This document shows, one piece after another, positions 34,549 to 42,642 of a stretch of 64,000 bases of DNA. The translations under genes were made by a program, and so were the position numbers. The notes under the pieces were generated by a model. The model saw only the letters and a list, made by a program, of their open reading frames with translations, had not been told where the DNA came from and ran no database searches. Source of the stretch: Haloimpatiens massiliensis (GTDB taxonomy: Bacteria > Bacillota > Clostridia > Clostridiales > Clostridiaceae). The DNA lies in assembly GCF_900184255.1 (NCBI RefSeq), contig NZ_LT854640.1:883593-947592 (forward strand), read 5' to 3'. Each line of letters begins with the position of its first letter. Positions within the stretch are counted from its first letter, which is position 1.

Positions 34549-34638
34549 CTGTCGCATTAAGAAATTTACATACAATATACTGTTTTGCAAGTTTAAACTT
34601 AACACAGTATATTGTAGTATTTATTTTTAGTGCGACAA
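34549..34638. repeat. Two-tier hairpin element with GTCGCA ends
   Basis: The outer stem GTCGCATTAA (34551-34560) pairs with TTAGTGCGAC (34627-34636). A perfect 12-bp inner stem TACAATATACTG (34571-34582) pairs with CAGTATATTGTA (34605-34616), with a 22-base loop. It follows the hydroxyacid dehydrogenase gene on the minus strand and may terminate it. Only AT-rich non-coding sequence surrounds it (34300-34716). Confidence 0.65.
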
Positions 34639-34716
34639 CCCTAAAACATTATTCTACTTCATACTATTTTCTCTTAAGACCAAATATTTATATACTAAAT
34701 TATTTTCAAAGAACTT

Positions 34717-35685
34717 TTAAGCAAGTTCCTCTACTAAATTTTTAGGTATATTTCCTTGTAATGCTGAAACCATGTTTTCTGCTGCCATCATACTCATATC
34801 ATTTCTTGTTTTCCATGTACCTGATCCTATATGTGGCAGAGTTACTACATTATCCATTCTTAAAAGAGGATTATTTTTATCTGTAGGTTCTTTTTCAAAC
34901 ACATCTAATCCTGCCCCTGCTATTTTGCCAGTTTTTAGAGCATCAATTAGAGCTAGCTCATTAATCGTTTGCCCTCTAGACACATTAATAATTATTGCTG
35001 ACTTTTTCATTAAGTTAAATTCTCTAGCATCAATGAAATGATATGTTTCTTCAGTAAGGGGAGTTAAAATCACAATAAAATCAGAATTTTTTATAAGCTT
35101 ATCTTTAGAGGAATATTTTACTCCCAGCTTATTTTCTATCTCTTCTTTTCTGTGCCTATTATAATATAATACATCCATATCAAATCCTAATTTAGCTCTT
35201 TTAGCTACAGCCTCACCTATCCTTCCCATACCTATTATGCCTAAAGTTTTATGATGTACTTCTGTACCTACATATTCTTCTGGATAAACTTTTTCCCACA
35301 TTCCAGCTTTTGTTATTCTATCAAGTTCTGGTATTCTTCTTGCCAATGATAATATAAGTCCAAAAGTTAAATCTGCCACTGTATCATTTAGTATATCTGG
35401 AGTATTAGTACCTACTATTTTTTTCTTTTTCATATCTTTAATTACAAAATTATCATATCCTACAGATATATTACTTACTACTTTTAAATTAGGCATAGAA
35501 TCTAAAAATTCTTCATCTATTTTTGTTCCAATGGTTATCAAGCCATCAATATAATTATAATTTTTTATTATTCCTTCTCTGGAGAGTATTTCATCACCTT
35601 CATTCATTTCAAGATCACAAAAATTTGAAATATATTCCTGAACTTCTTTTGAAACTCTTCGAGCAATATATACTTTAGGCTTCAC
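34717..35685 (-). CDS. D-isomer-specific 2-hydroxyacid dehydrogenase (glyoxylate reductase-like)
   Basis: A 322-residue NAD(P)-dependent enzyme that reduces 2-keto acids to D-2-hydroxy acids. The Rossmann motif GIIGMGRIGEAVAKRAK is near residue 150. The catalytic triad is visible as Arg in NVSRGQTINE, Glu in DVFEKEP and His in LPHIGSGT. DILNDTVADLTFGLIL is the usual dimer region. I choose the GTG at 35685 because GGAGGG is six bases upstream; an ATG at 35691 directly abuts it. Glyoxylate, hydroxypyruvate or 2-ketoisocaproate are possible substrates. Confidence 0.9.
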   Translation of the reverse strand: MKPKVYIARRVSKEVQEYISNFCDLEMNEGDEILSREGIIKNYNYIDGLITIGTKIDEEFLDSMPNLKVVSNISVGYDNFVIKDMKKKKIVGTNTPDILNDTVADLTFGLILSLARRIPELDRITKAGMWEKVYPEEYVGTEVHHKTLGIIGMGRIGEAVAKRAKLGFDMDVLYYNRHRKEEIENKLGVKYSSKDKLIKNSDFIVILTPLTEETYHFIDAREFNLMKKSAIIINVSRGQTINELALIDALKTGKIAGAGLDVFEKEPTDKNNPLLRMDNVVTLPHIGSGTWKTRNDMSMMAAENMVSALQGNIPKNLVEELA

Positions 35686-35734
35686 AATCATCCCTCCTAT
35701 AGTTAATCTTTATAAATTTTATTAATGATATCTA

Positions 35735-37093
35735 TCATTTTATTATTCTTTTTTGCCATTGATTTTTCCTGTAAATTAAATATCCATATATACAAATTAT
35801 AAGATTGCTAAAACTCATAGAAAACCAAATACCAGTAGATCCTATATTTGTTAAATACTTAAATGCAAGTATCATAGGCAATCTTACAAACCAAAGTCTA
35901 CCTATTTCCATAGCCATGGAATACTTTGTATGTCCAGAGCCTTGGAATATTCCTTGAAGTACACTAAAAATCCCCATCAAAGGCATAGAATAAGCTATGT
36001 ATTGAAGATATGTAATACCTTGAGATATTACACTACTATCATCTTTAGACTGTATGAAAAATTCTATGATTTGCTTGTCCCAAATTAACATAATTATGCA
36101 TCCTAATAGTGAAAATGCTATTGTAAGTTTTAAAGATTTTCTAAAAGCCTCTTTAACTCTTTTCATCTGATCATTTCCTAAGTTTTGTCCTACAATAGAA
36201 GTTAAAGCAGCTCCAATACCCATTGCAGGCTGCATTACAAGTCCCGTAATTCTGTTAACCATACCAAAGGCGGCTATAGTAGCTGTACCATAAGAGGCAA
36301 TAAAACTATTTAAGACCATAAAACCTAATGCAGAACCAGATTGTCCAATAGAAGATGGCACAGCAATTTTTATAATTTTATATAATATATCCTTATTAAA
36401 TTTGAAATTTTTAAAACTTATTTTTATAGTTCCCGGCTTTAACTTTAACATAGAAAATCCAGCTACACTAAGTAATGCTTTTGTTAATAAAGTAGCAATA
36501 GCAGCACCCTTTATGCCCATATTAAAATTAAATATAAAAATAGGATCTAATACTATATTCAAAATTGCACTAATTGCACTAAGTATTGTAGGTTGTAAAG
36601 TATTACCTTGGGCATTCATTATAGAATTATAATTAAAAAATAAAAACATAAATGGCATATCTAAAAAAGTTATTTTCAAATATATACTACTATATTTTAA
36701 CAATTCTCCTGAACCACCCATAAGTTTTATTACTAATGGACTTATTATGTATCCAATTGCTGAAAAAACTACAGAAATAAAAAAAGAAATGGCAACTAAT
36801 TGACTGGCATATTTATTAGCTTTGTCATATTTAGATGCTCCTATTAATTGGGATAAAATCGATGTACCTGCTATGGACAATCCTATTCCAATAGAAACAA
36901 ATAAAAAATTAATAGGCCAAACAAAAGATGTAGCTGCAAAATGTACTGAACCTATTTTACTAACCCATACTCCATCTGCTAAATTATATAAAGTCTGTAT
37001 TAAATTATTTATCATAATTGGTAAAGCTAATGTGATTATAACTTTGTACATATTTCCTTCCAATATTAAATTTCTTCTTTCCTTCGAATCCAT
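35735..37093 (-). CDS. MATE-family efflux transporter
   Basis: A 452-residue Na+ or H+ coupled multidrug/metabolite exporter. Twelve hydrophobic helices in two six-helix halves are visible; each half starts with the family pattern (ITLALPIMINNLIQTLYNLA and KIAVPSSIGQSGSALGFMVL). DPIFIFNFNMGIKGAAIATL near residue 190 is a MatE signature. The DinF/NorM-like subgroup is likely. The ribosome site is weak, and 343 non-coding bases lie upstream, holding a two-tier hairpin. The substrate is unknown. Confidence 0.92.
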   Translation of the reverse strand: MDSKERRNLILEGNMYKVIITLALPIMINNLIQTLYNLADGVWVSKIGSVHFAATSFVWPINFLFVSIGIGLSIAGTSILSQLIGASKYDKANKYASQLVAISFFISVVFSAIGYIISPLVIKLMGGSGELLKYSSIYLKITFLDMPFMFLFFNYNSIMNAQGNTLQPTILSAISAILNIVLDPIFIFNFNMGIKGAAIATLLTKALLSVAGFSMLKLKPGTIKISFKNFKFNKDILYKIIKIAVPSSIGQSGSALGFMVLNSFIASYGTATIAAFGMVNRITGLVMQPAMGIGAALTSIVGQNLGNDQMKRVKEAFRKSLKLTIAFSLLGCIIMLIWDKQIIEFFIQSKDDSSVISQGITYLQYIAYSMPLMGIFSVLQGIFQGSGHTKYSMAMEIGRLWFVRLPMILAFKYLTNIGSTGIWFSMSFSNLIICIYGYLIYRKNQWQKRIIK

Positions 37094-37332
37094 ATTATGC
37101 GTTACTGAAAATTTATAAAAGTTTATTTTTTCCTTCTACAATGCTACTTATTTTGCAGTAACTCCCTCCTTTCTTATTTTTAAGATTCTCTCCATATTTA
37201 ATTCTGTAAGCTGTATTTTGTCTTTTCTAATTTTATTTCTCTTCAAAATTTTCTTATTATTAAACTTCTATATTAAATATATCACATTTTATTATTTCTT
37301 TGATTAATTTTTAAATTTTAACCATAATAAAA

Positions 37333-37425
37333 AGCATCTACTTATAATGAATTACAACTCTAAATGTTATGCATATAATATATCATATGCATAACATTTA
37401 ATCTGCACTTCACTAAGCAGATGCT
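37333..37425. terminator. Two-tier hairpin after thiM
   Basis: Outer AGCATCTACTTA (37333-37344) pairs with TAAGCAGATGCT (37414-37425). An inner stem AAATGTTATGCATAT pairs with ATATGCATAACATTT. It lies just downstream of thiM on the minus strand. Its architecture equals that of the elements at 980-1068 and 34549-34638, with unrelated sequence. Confidence 0.65.
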
Positions 37426-37436
37426 ACTCTCTATTT

Positions 37437-38267
37437 TTATTCTACTCTATATTTTATTTTTTCTGTTATCATATCATCAGAAATACTAAACATATTATCT
37501 ATAAGTTCAGTTTTAAAACTTCCAGTCCCCTTAACATGCTGAGAAAGTTCACCACATATTCCCATAAGAGCTATAGCAAGAACAGTACCTCCAAATATAT
37601 TTTTAGAAGAAATACAACTTGCTATAAGTGTATTAAGCATACAACCTGTACCAGTTACCATTGAAAGCATTTCACAGCCATTGGTTATTAAATATGTATC
37701 AATACCATTTGTTATTATATCTACCACTCCTGTTGCTGCAATAACAGCCCCGGTTTGCAAAGACAATTTTTTTAACATTTCGATACTTCTTTCGGAATTT
37801 TTTTCTGTTACCATGTCAAATTCACCCACATCAATACCCTTTGAATTACTCTCTATACCATAAATTGCTTTTATTTCAGACATGTTGCCCTTAATAACAT
37901 TTGGATGACACTGGAAAATAAATTTCTTTGCATAATTTAATCGAAGTTTACTGCAAGCCACACCTACCAAATCAATTACTTGTGGAATTTTATTTTCAAA
38001 GGCAATTTTACCTGAAATCAACATAGATTTCATTCTTGTGTCTGTTATATTCCCAAGATTAACTCCCAAAGCTTTAGAAGTAGCAGTAATTTCAGCAACC
38101 TCCAAAGGGTGCTCCGCCATAATAGGTTTGGCACCAACCGCAAGCACCATATTTGCGCAATCATTTATTGAAATAGGATTTGTAATACAATGAATTAGTG
38201 GTTTTTTTAATTTAACATTCTGTCTTATTTGCAATAGATCGTTTATTGTTGCATTTTGATTTGTCAT
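37437..38267 (-). CDS. thiM: Hydroxyethylthiazole kinase ThiM
   Basis: Phosphorylates 4-methyl-5-(2-hydroxyethyl)thiazole in thiamin salvage. The ATG at 38267 (276 residues, MTNQNATINDL) is chosen for the GGGGGC site eight bases upstream; an earlier ATG at 38303 lacks one. Seen: HCITNPISINDCANMVLAVG (substrate site), PIMAEHPLEVAEIT, KGNMSEIKAIYG, and VTGTGCMLNTLIA with the catalytic Cys after GTG. The gene overlaps the 3' end of thiW by 56 bases, so translation is probably coupled. It is controlled by the riboswitch leader upstream of thiW. Confidence 0.95.
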   Translation of the reverse strand: MTNQNATINDLLQIRQNVKLKKPLIHCITNPISINDCANMVLAVGAKPIMAEHPLEVAEITATSKALGVNLGNITDTRMKSMLISGKIAFENKIPQVIDLVGVACSKLRLNYAKKFIFQCHPNVIKGNMSEIKAIYGIESNSKGIDVGEFDMVTEKNSERSIEMLKKLSLQTGAVIAATGVVDIITNGIDTYLITNGCEMLSMVTGTGCMLNTLIASCISSKNIFGGTVLAIALMGICGELSQHVKGTGSFKTELIDNMFSISDDMITEKIKYRVE

Positions 38268-38781
38268 AAACTTTCGCCCCCAAAGTCCTCTGAATTTTTG
38301 CAAGCATCCCTATTCTGCTTAATGCCGCTAGAAAAATAAATGCAATGGTTCCACCGATAAGTGTACCCATAATAAATGAAGGAACGTAGAACATCCATGT
38401 AAGTCCTGTTCTACCCCAAATAAATGTCATAACAGGATATGAAACTATAGCTCCTATAATGCCAGTTCCTATAATCTCACCTATAATGGCACAAATCAAG
38501 TTTCCTTTAGATACTCTGTATAAAATTCCAGATAAAGCAGCACCAAAAACTGCTCCAGTTAAAGCTAAAGGTGGAATTCCCAAAAAAAACATTCTTATGA
38601 CACCAATAAGTGTAGCACAAAGCAGTGAATACCAAGGTCCAAGAATAACAGAACATACTATGTTAATAAAATGTGCCATAGGACACATGCCTTCAATACG
38701 AAGAATCGGTGAAATCACAACTCCCATTGCCACCAACATTGCAAGCATAAGTTTTTTTAATAATTTTGAGTTTTTTTCCAT
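38212..38781 (-). CDS. thiW: ThiW, ECF-type S component for the thiazole precursor
   Basis: The substrate-binding membrane subunit that with the shared ECF module imports the thiazole moiety of thiamin, matching the ThiM kinase encoded next to it. The 189 residues hold five to six hydrophobic helices. The family-typical N-terminus MLAMLVAMGVVISPILRIEG and MCPMAHFINIVCSVILGPWY (substrate-site loop) are present. The C-terminal 20 residues are basic and overlap thiM. GGGAGG precedes the ATG. Expression is governed by a tandem TPP-riboswitch leader. Confidence 0.93.
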   Translation of the reverse strand: MEKNSKLLKKLMLAMLVAMGVVISPILRIEGMCPMAHFINIVCSVILGPWYSLLCATLIGVIRMFFLGIPPLALTGAVFGAALSGILYRVSKGNLICAIIGEIIGTGIIGAIVSYPVMTFIWGRTGLTWMFYVPSFIMGTLIGGTIAFIFLAALSRIGMLAKIQRTLGAKVYDKSKCNNKRSIANKTEC

Positions 38782-38818
38782 AATAAAATACCTCCCTAAT
38801 AATATTCATTTTCCCAAT

Positions 38819-38893
38819 ATGTTATATAGGGAATAAACACCATTATCGAGGTATAGTTTTATCGTAACTAAATAGCAATTCCCTATATGACAT
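38819..38893 (-). promoter_or_regulatory. Alternative pairing (expression platform) before thiW
   Basis: 38819-38834 and 38878-38893 are complementary at 15 of 16 positions (ATGTCATATAGGGAAT and ATTCCCTATATAACAT on the minus strand). The upstream arm is also the 3' part of the TPP-like aptamer, so the two folds exclude each other. Confidence 0.6.
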
Positions 38894-38965
38894 AAGCCAT
38901 ACTGGTCGGTCGAAGCTCAAAAGCCTCCTCTCACCTTGAAACACAAGTTCCCTCGCTATTTAGTT
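38866..38965 (-). ncRNA. Divergent TPP-like aptamer, second in the thiW leader
   Basis: A perfect 11-bp closing stem (AACTAAATAGC with GCTATTTAGTT) encloses, on the minus strand, a P3-like CTTG/CAAG hairpin, GGTGAGAGGAGG, GCTTCGACC and TATAGGGAA. These match, in order, the GGCTGAGAGGAAG, GCTTCGACC and GTAAGGAA of the canonical TPP riboswitch 135 bases upstream. The pyrophosphate-side segment differs: GGCTTATGTC replaces GGATAATGCC. I infer a homologous aptamer with changed ligand contacts. Confidence 0.65.
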
Positions 38966-39030
38966 GTATTTTGCAATATTAGCTCAGGGCGCTCCTCCTT
39001 CACTAATCAAAAATATTCTCTTTGCAGCAT

Positions 39031-39067
39031 AAAAAATGAGATACACCAAATAAGGCACATCTCATTT
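39031..39067 (-). terminator. Terminator of the TPP riboswitch
   Basis: On the minus strand AAATGAGAT pairs with ATCTCATTT around a 16-base loop, followed by TTTTTTA. It is placed 34 bases after the canonical aptamer, as an expression platform. Confidence 0.8.
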
Positions 39068-39100
39068 ACACTCATAAGATATATAAACAAATAGTATAAA

Positions 39101-39192
39101 CTAAATATTTCCTTACGTCGGCATTATCCGAATCAAGTTATGGGTCGAAGCATAAACTTCCTCTCAGCCTGCAACCAAGCTCCCCTTTTTAG
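39101..39192 (-). ncRNA. TPP riboswitch (THI element)
   Basis: The minus strand holds the canonical order: P1 CTAAA/TTTAG, GGGGAGC, GGCTGAGAGG, TTCGACCC, GATTCGGATAATGCCG and ACGTAAGGAA. It precedes a transcription terminator and the thiW-thiM operon. Binding of thiamin pyrophosphate should switch the operon off. Confidence 0.95.
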
Positions 39193-39306
39193 AAATTGTA
39201 TCATATAAATTTTTTAAATGCAACACAAAGGTAAAAATATAGAAAAATATGAAACTGCAAGAACTAAAAAGAACCGCATTAGCGCTTCTCTAGTTTTGTT
39301 AATAAA

Positions 39307-39666
39307 CTATTGTATTATCTGCTCATTTTTAGATTCCACTTTTCTAGTAAGACACATTATTCCAGCTATCAAAAATAATATCAATGAGGCAACATTAAGG
39401 AGATTACATAAAAAAACTCCAACTCCTGCAATTATCATCATTATGCCAGAAACTTTACTATTTTTATTTACTCTACAAGCAAAAACTAAACCAACTATTG
39501 ATAATATTAAACCTATAATATATATTACTGTGAATACAGTCTCAGTACTCTCTACTGGTTCATTTCCTAACAACAAAGAAATAGCTCCAACCAAAGTTAT
39601 AAATGTTATTATTATACCTAAAATTCCCCCTATAAGTCCTAGTACAAATTCAGCTGTTCTTTTCAT
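39307..39666 (-). CDS. DUF4064 membrane protein
   Basis: A 119-residue protein with four hydrophobic helices (about residues 5-30, 44-62, 72-90, 92-108) and a short charged tail, matching the DUF4064 family. LGLIGGILGIIITFITLVGA and SKVSGIMMIIAGVGVFLCNL are the family-like glycine-rich helices. Function is unknown. AGGGGG precedes the ATG. It lies alone between the thi and rib loci and has no sequence link to either. Confidence 0.78.
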   Translation of the reverse strand: MKRTAEFVLGLIGGILGIIITFITLVGAISLLLGNEPVESTETVFTVIYIIGLILSIVGLVFACRVNKNSKVSGIMMIIAGVGVFLCNLLNVASLILFLIAGIMCLTRKVESKNEQIIQ

Positions 39667-39912
39667 AACGATTCCCCCTAATATATCATATAATAAAATT
39701 ATATATTATTTATTCCAATATTAGAAGTATTAACCAATTAAAAATTTTAAATATAAGTTTTAGTATTCCTTTTTAGTTGATTTAGTTTTCTATATTCAAT
39801 TAATACTACTGAATTTTATATAACAACTAACTTATATGGGTATATGGAATCATCCAGTTTAATTGTTTCATTTAACTTTTTGAACACTATAATAGCTACT
39901 ACAATAAAATAA

Positions 39913-40563
39913 TTATATTGTTCCATTTAATACTAATACTAAAAGAATACATGTAACTAGTATTAAACCGGAAATAAGTGTCACCCCAAGGTTAATTTTT
40001 TTAACTGGATTAGATTTCGATGACTCAGGAATAAGGTTACTTCTTCTCAAGGAATTTACTAAAGGTTTATATAAAAGCATAGTTAAGGCTGCATTTAATC
40101 CACCCTTTAAAAGATTAAAAGGTAAAAATGCTGGAATCAATAGTTTTGCCACAGCTTCTCTAGGATACCCTAAATAAATTGGAGCAATAAGATAATTCCA
40201 AAGAAGCATAACTATTGTCATTAAAATACTTCCAGTAATAAGTCCATATACAGCTCCCTTAAGTGTATGATTTCGTTTATAAATATAACCTGCTGTACAT
40301 GCAAAAGCACATGTAGAAATGATATTCATAATAAAACCTATAAAACCAGTATCACTAACAGTGAACATTTCCACAAAAGAAACTAGCACTGAAATAATAA
40401 ATGCTGATAACGGACCAAAAATAAATCCTCCAATAGTAATAATAACATCTTTAGGATCATACTTTAAAAACATTACTATAGGAATACGTCCTAAAACCAT
40501 AATAATATAGGCAATAGCACTTAACATTGCCAATGTTGTGAGTTTTTTAGTGTTTGTTTTCAT
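39913..40563 (-). CDS. ribU: RibU, riboflavin-specific ECF transporter S component
   Basis: A 216-residue membrane protein with six hydrophobic helices that captures riboflavin for the ECF energy-coupling module. The N-terminal LTTLAMLSAIAYIIMVLGRI and KYDPKDVIITIGGFIFGP are hallmarks of RibU. The assignment is confirmed by context: a complete FMN riboswitch and terminator lie directly upstream. AGGGGG precedes the ATG. The last 40 residues form the sixth helix and a hydrophobic tail. Confidence 0.95.
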   Translation of the reverse strand: MKTNTKKLTTLAMLSAIAYIIMVLGRIPIVMFLKYDPKDVIITIGGFIFGPLSAFIISVLVSFVEMFTVSDTGFIGFIMNIISTCAFACTAGYIYKRNHTLKGAVYGLITGSILMTIVMLLWNYLIAPIYLGYPREAVAKLLIPAFLPFNLLKGGLNAALTMLLYKPLVNSLRRSNLIPESSKSNPVKKINLGVTLISGLILVTCILLVLVLNGTI

Positions 40564-40586
40564 TTTACATTCCCCCTAAAAATAGT

Positions 40587-40617
40587 AACACCTGAAAGAA
40601 ATGTCTTTCAGGTGTTA
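40587..40617 (-). terminator. Riboswitch-controlled terminator before ribU
   Basis: TAACACCTGAAAGA pairs with TCTTTCAGGTGTTA, 13-14 bp with a tiny loop, then T-rich sequence. It lies between the FMN aptamer and the ribU ribosome site. Confidence 0.8.
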
Positions 40618-40696
40618 ATTGCAATTAGGTGGACAATTAGAATTGTAAAAAAATGAAACACAAAAAAAGTAATCATTTATTACAATCAATTAACAC

Positions 40697-40828
40697 GCCT
40701 TCTTTTATCCAGACTATACTGTCGGTCTTGGAATTTCACCAAGTCCTAACTTGGACACATGCCAAGTTCTGCATTCTCATGCTCGCGGACTATACCGCCG
40801 ATCGGGAATTTCACCCTGCCCTGAAGAC
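40697..40828 (-). ncRNA. FMN riboswitch (RFN element)
   Basis: On the minus strand P1 GTCTTC/GAAGGC encloses the conserved GGGCAGGGTGAAATTCCC, GGCGGTATAGTCCGCGAGC, GGTGAAATTCC and ACAGTATAGTCTGGATAAAA. FMN binding should terminate transcription of ribU. Confidence 0.97.
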
Positions 40829-41009
40829 ATTATATTCAAATGTTCTAGAAACATTATACCATTAATAATAATATTTTCAAGTACCCTCTTAAAACTAAAC
40901 CACTTACTTGTATTAATTTTCATATGTATAATTAAAACTGAAATTAGTATTTAGTATAATTAAAAAGTACAATATTGGTATAAAGTACTTGGATTAAGCA
41001 GTCGCTTAT

Positions 41010-41156
41010 TTATACTCTATCTTTGCATATATTTTTCTTTAAAATTTCTAAAAATGATATCTCTTTCTTATTGCTATTTTCCCTTTTAGGTTTAGGCTCA
41101 ACTCTTAGTCTTTGTTCATAATATTCATTAGTTTCTATTATTTTATTAACTCGCAT
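41010..41156 (-). CDS. Small basic protein of unknown function
   Basis: A 48-residue protein from the ATG at 41156, preceded by GGAGGG with a 7-base spacing. A longer 95-residue reading from 41297 has no ribosome site, and its extra part is unlikely to be translated. The sequence is charged throughout (MRVNKIIETNEYYEQRLRVE, then EPKPKRENSNKKEIS) and ends in a short amphipathic helix. No membrane segment is present. No family is recognised. Confidence 0.5.
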   Translation of the reverse strand: MRVNKIIETNEYYEQRLRVEPKPKRENSNKKEISFLEILKKNICKDRV

Positions 41157-41414
41157 CTTGAATCCCTCCATATATATATACGTAAGGATTTTAATATTTA
41201 ATGGGGTGCTAAATAACTCTTTAATCCTAATAATACTTTTTAACAAATAATCTTCAAGATAATTCCAGATATTTAGAAAGCACTTAGGAGTATCCATTTT
41301 CCCGAGTGCTTCCTAAGGGGCACGTTATTGCTATAACGCTATTTTTATGCAACTTAATAATTTATTGCACTTTATTTTATACACATTATCTATTATTGTG
41401 ACTTAACTATTATC

Positions 41415-42161
41415 TTAATCATTAGATAGAAGCAGTTTATTAACATCTACTAACTCAACCATATTACTCTCTCTCAAAAATTGATTTAATAAATAGATAT
41501 GACTGCTTCCTATAATTACTAGTATTCTGTCATCAGCTGATTCTACCAAACGACAAATGTTTGAAAAAAGCGTTAAGTTGCGTTGATACCACCATGTTAA
41601 CCAACTAATGCCAACATACTCTCTCACATAGCCAATACGAGCCATATTGATATACAGTTCATGACTTTTTTTAATTTTATCTGGTTCATTATAACTTTGA
41701 TACATCTCTAATATACTTTTATTTGCATTATTATTAAAAACTTCTTTTTGAAAAATTTCATTAAATAATTCCGGCTGATTTGTTTTTGTCCATTCATATA
41801 CTTCACCAAAAGGTCTAGTAGCAACGCCTACATCCATCCAATCAATAGGATATATTCTTTCGTGGCCTAATTCTGAAGCTATTCGGAATCCCAACTGATG
41901 TTGTTCTCTTCCTTCTAATTGAAACTGTCCATTGACATATGCCTTATATTTATTATTTATAACTTTATCATCTTCTGTGACAATTTCTAATGCCACTTTG
42001 GTTGGATTAAAACGTTTTAGCCTATCTACAACATCACGTATTTCTTGCTGTCTTGTTTTTGAAAAAAGATTGCCTACTTCTGTATGATACATATCTGGCG
42101 TTTTCCCCATATGAAACGTTCCAAGAAGAAGCACCTTAGGTTTTGAAAAGCCGTTTATCAT
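41415..42161 (-). CDS. DUF5694 family protein
   Basis: A 248-residue cytoplasmic protein resembling the TraB/ChaN-like group of uncharacterised hydrolase-fold proteins. KVLLLGTFHMGKTPDMYH near the N-terminus and VIIGSSHIYLLNQFL near the C-terminus are the two conserved His-containing strands that characterise the family; PTKVALEI provides a conserved acidic residue. The activity is not established. AAGGAGG precedes the ATG. A palindrome shared with the gdh upstream region lies 56-79 bases before the start. Confidence 0.75.
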   Translation of the reverse strand: MINGFSKPKVLLLGTFHMGKTPDMYHTEVGNLFSKTRQQEIRDVVDRLKRFNPTKVALEIVTEDDKVINNKYKAYVNGQFQLEGREQHQLGFRIASELGHERIYPIDWMDVGVATRPFGEVYEWTKTNQPELFNEIFQKEVFNNNANKSILEMYQSYNEPDKIKKSHELYINMARIGYVREYVGISWLTWWYQRNLTLFSNICRLVESADDRILVIIGSSHIYLLNQFLRESNMVELVDVNKLLLSND

Positions 42162-42605
42162 CTTTGAATACCTCCTTAATTATTGAGAGATGCTTGTTAG
42201 CAATGTAATACAAATCACAAATGTAATTAATTTTACATTTATATCATATCTTATTGTACCATTTATATTATTTAATTCAATTTTTTTACTTTTAAATTGT
42301 TATTTTCATAAAAACAGGAGTGCAATCACTAACTTTATTAGTGGTGGCAACTTACTTATAAAAGCTACATATCCCTATTCTTTATATTAGCAAAAATAAT
42401 CAACAACTAATTTTAAGATATAATCAGCATAATTCAATATTTTTTGCTAATTGGAGCAAAAGATTACTATAGAATCTTTATATTGTTTAAATATATTCTT
42501 TTACATTATCTTTTCTATATTTTCGTCCATAGCAGAGGTACTTTCATCTAGGACTGACATATCTCCTATTTTATTTAGTAAAATACTACCTATAAAAATA
42601 ATATA
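42162..42605. other. Non-coding stretch before DUF5694
   Basis: Apart from the palindrome at 42217-42240 and a small CACTAA/TTAGTG stem near 42325-42350, I see no gene. A 24-codon frame at 42501-42577 (minus) is too short and lacks a ribosome site. Confidence 0.6.
42217..42240. repeat. Second copy of the gdh-side palindrome
   Basis: These 24 bases are identical to 19802-19825. The arms AAATGTAA and TTACATTT surround TTAATT. It lies upstream of the DUF5694 gene in a position suitable for an operator. Confidence 0.7.
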
Positions 42606-42629
42606 AAAAAGAGAGCCTTTCAGCTCTCT
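42606..42629 (-). terminator. Terminator of the flavin/Fe-S gene pair
   Basis: AGAGAGC pairs with GCTCTCT around a 6-base loop, followed by TTTTTTA on the minus strand, 14 bases after the stop codon. Confidence 0.8.
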
Positions 42630-42642
42630 AAACTATTTTTTA

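Noticed and set aside
39218..39724. 168-codon plus-strand frame opposite DUF4064
   Set aside because: It mirrors a membrane protein with clear family features on the minus strand and lacks a ribosome site.
42501..42577. Short minus-strand frame resembling an ABC-transporter D-loop (VLDESTSAMDE)
   Set aside because: Only about 23 codons, no ribosome site and no Walker A or signature motif around it; likely chance.
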